Shown here: piece by piece, positions 13,754 to 15,278 of the stretch | Layout of the letters: each line of letters opens with the position of its first letter | Numbering within the stretch: position 1 is the first letter of the stretch | Source: Bacteroidales bacterium UBA5342 | GTDB taxonomy: Bacteria > Bacteroidota > Bacteroidia > Bacteroidales > UBA5342 | Assembly (NCBI GenBank): GCA_002408065.1 | Contig: DHQI01000105.1 | Location: forward strand, 1-15,278 | Direction: 5' to 3' | DNA length: 15,278 bases | Position numbers and translations under genes: made by a program | Notes under the pieces: model-generated | What the model was told of the DNA's origin: nothing | The model's input: the letters and a program-made list of their open reading frames with translations, nothing else | Databases searched by the model: none

Positions 13754-14794
13754 TTATTTTTTATACTTCAACAATTTGACTTCTCCAACATTCATTAGAC
13801 TCTTTGGTGTAGCGCTGATTTTTGGAGCATTGGTTCCTGTTTTTAGTTCTAGGCTTCCTATAAATTGCCAGGCTTCGTCCCATAATCCGGCTTTGATAAA
13901 GGTATTCAGTAATATTTCGCCACCTTCTACTATTAAGGATGTTAGATTTTCACGGTATAGATGATTCATTATTTGTGTCAATACATCACCTTTAAAATCC
14001 ATCTTAATATATTCCAGATTAGCCTTGTTTTCTGTCTCTTTTTGTGTAAAAACCAAGGTGCGGGTTTTACCGTCAAAGAGGTGATGTGATAGGGGTATGC
14101 GTAAGGTGCGGTCAAGGGTGATGCGCACCGGGTCTTTACCCTGCCACGAGCGTGTGGTCAGGCTGGGATTGTCTTTTTGTGCCGCTACGGTGCCTACCAT
14201 TATAGCGGCCTCTTCGGCCCGCATTTTATGTACAAAGGCACGGCTTTCTTCGTTGGTAAGCCAGGCGGGAGTTTCTTGATAAGAGTCGATAAATCCATCC
14301 GCACTTTCGGCCCATTTCAGTATGATGTAAGGGCGTTTTTCTTGATGAAACGTAAAGAATCGTTTGTTCAATTCCCGGCTTTCTTGTTCTAAAATTCCCA
14401 CCTTTACTTCCACGCCAGCTTCTCGCATCATAGCTATTCCTTTTCCGGACACTTTCGCAAAACTATCGATGCAGCCAATGACCACACGAGGTATTTTGTT
14501 TTGAATAATTGCTAAAGAGCAAGGTGGTGTTTTGCCATAGTGGGCACAAGGTTCTAAGTTGACATACAAGGTCGATTCTTTTAGCAAGCTTTTATCCTTG
14601 ACAGAATTGATAGCATTGATTTCGGCATGGGCTTCACCGCATTTTTCGTGGTATCCTTCGCCAATAATTTTGTTGTTGTGTACTATCACGCTGCCCACCA
14701 TGGGGTTAGGGGCGGCACCCTGTATGCCTAAACGGGCTAAATCAAGGCAACGCTGCATATAGGCTTGATCGTCGCTTGTAATTGTATTTTGCAT
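13754..14794 (-). CDS. ribD: Bifunctional riboflavin biosynthesis protein RibD (deaminase/reductase)
   Basis: Catalyses two successive steps of riboflavin synthesis, deamination of the diaminopyrimidine from GTP and NADPH reduction of its ribosyl side chain. The N-terminal deaminase domain has the zinc ligands and catalytic Glu in CGEAHAEINA (H56, E58) and NLEPCAHYGKTPPC (C83, C92). The reductase domain begins near residue 150 with PYIILKWAESADGFI, continues through MVGTVAAQKDNPSLT and includes the TSLIVEGGEILL block near the C-terminus. At 346 aa it is normal length. It lies 26 bp after the MFS permease gene on the same strand, suggesting one transcript. No other rib gene is present. No terminator is visible after its stop, which is 4 bp from the end of the convergent glycosyltransferase gene. 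Confidence 0.95.
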   Translation of the reverse strand: MQNTITSDDQAYMQRCLDLARLGIQGAAPNPMVGSVIVHNNKIIGEGYHEKCGEAHAEINAINSVKDKSLLKESTLYVNLEPCAHYGKTPPCSLAIIQNKIPRVVIGCIDSFAKVSGKGIAMMREAGVEVKVGILEQESRELNKRFFTFHQEKRPYIILKWAESADGFIDSYQETPAWLTNEESRAFVHKMRAEEAAIMVGTVAAQKDNPSLTTRSWQGKDPVRITLDRTLRIPLSHHLFDGKTRTLVFTQKETENKANLEYIKMDFKGDVLTQIMNHLYRENLTSLIVEGGEILLNTFIKAGLWDEAWQFIGSLELKTGTNAPKISATPKSLMNVGEVKLLKYKK

Positions 14795-14820
14795 TGTATT
14801 CTTTTCTTCTAAATGACAGC

Positions 14821-15278
14821 TTAATGCTTAACTTCGAATTCAACCTGCGGACGATGCTTGTGTTTAAACAAAATAGTAAATAGTACAAGAACAATGAGGG
14901 CATAGATGGCGAAAGCAGTCCATATACCTGACCAAAGAAAATGTCCGTTGGCATCAGTGAAGAATTTTCCGATGGCCCATCCACTCACGGAAGAGCCGAT
15001 AATGGCACCAAAACCGTTGGTCATCATCATAAAAAGACCTTGTGCACTGGCACGAATTTTACTGTCCGTTTCTTGTTCTACAAAGAGAGAACCGGAGATG
15101 TTAAAGAAGTCAAAAGCCATACCGTAAATCACCATTGAAAGGATGATCATCCAGAGGTTTGATCCCGGATCGCCCCAGATAAAGAGACCAAAGCGCAGCA
15201 CCCAAGCCAGCATGCTTATCATAATGACTTTTTTAATGCCAAAGCGTTTCAGAAAGAAGGGTATGGCCAGTATAAAAA
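14821..15278 (-). CDS. MFS permease, NupG-like (3' part only)
   Basis: The C-terminal 151 residues of a membrane transporter; the reading frame stays open to the window end, so the start and roughly the first two thirds are missing. The visible part has loop FFLKRFGIKK, then hydrophobic segments VIMISMLAWVLRFGLFIW, LWMIILSMVIYGMAFDFFNI, GLFMMMTNGFGAIIGSSVSGWAI and GIWTAFAIYALIVLVLFTILF, ending in a short charged tail. The VEQETDSKIRASAQGLFMM stretch resembles nucleoside:proton symporters of the NupG/XapB type common in Bacteroidota. Substrate (nucleosides or another small molecule) is inferred from family only. It precedes ribD by 26 bp on the same strand. Confidence 0.85.
   Translation of the reverse strand, partial: FILAIPFFLKRFGIKKVIMISMLAWVLRFGLFIWGDPGSNLWMIILSMVIYGMAFDFFNISGSLFVEQETDSKIRASAQGLFMMMTNGFGAIIGSSVSGWAIGKFFTDANGHFLWSGIWTAFAIYALIVLVLFTILFKHKHRPQVEFEVKH

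Noticed and set aside
14742..14984. Minus-strand frame spanning the permease/ribD junction
   Set aside because: Overlaps both well-supported genes in another frame and shows no domain.
1..15278. CRISPR array, tRNA or rRNA gene
   Set aside because: No regularly spaced repeats and no tRNA- or rRNA-like sequence noticed; all long stretches are explained by protein genes.

Overview
The window looks like chromosomal DNA of a Bacteroidota bacterium, most likely in or near the Bacteroidales/Marinilabiliales. The evidence is the gene families (a NupG-type MFS permease, a DUF5723-type outer-membrane barrel, a PD40/TPR envelope protein, Bacteroidales-type lipoproteins) and promoter-like sites matching the Bacteroidota pattern TTTG ... 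TAnnTTTG, with little reliance on Shine-Dalgarno sites. The taxon is inferred from protein resemblance only.

Layout. Bases 1-1319 are an apparently intact ISAs1-family insertion sequence, with its transposase on the minus strand and imperfect 19-bp terminal inverted repeats; the window opens exactly on one tip. Next comes a minus-strand transketolase gene (1487-3502) with a clear intrinsic terminator. A 419-bp AT-rich divergent region (3503-3921) carries the best promoter in the window. An 18-bp perfect palindrome sits between its two elements, and it is followed by a structured leader of about 150 nt. Three plus-strand envelope genes follow: a secreted TPR/PD40 protein with a repetitive Asp-Ser tail, a large acidic lipoprotein, and an outer-membrane beta-barrel protein. 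They end at a bidirectional terminator (9176-9226) shared with the convergent replicative helicase gene dnaB.

Divergent from dnaB is a lipoprotein gene of unknown function (11088-11915) with its own terminator. Directly after it comes a two-gene unit: indolepyruvate oxidoreductase beta subunit (iorB, without iorA beside it) and a family 2 glycosyltransferase. Convergent with these, on the minus strand, are ribD and, upstream of it, the 3' part of a NupG-like MFS permease cut by the window end.

Most of the window is housekeeping: transketolase, DnaB, RibD, IorB. The least explained part is the three-gene envelope module with its regulatory region. I infer that its products work together at the outer membrane (periplasmic scaffold, lipoprotein, barrel), but the sequence does not reveal a substrate or process.
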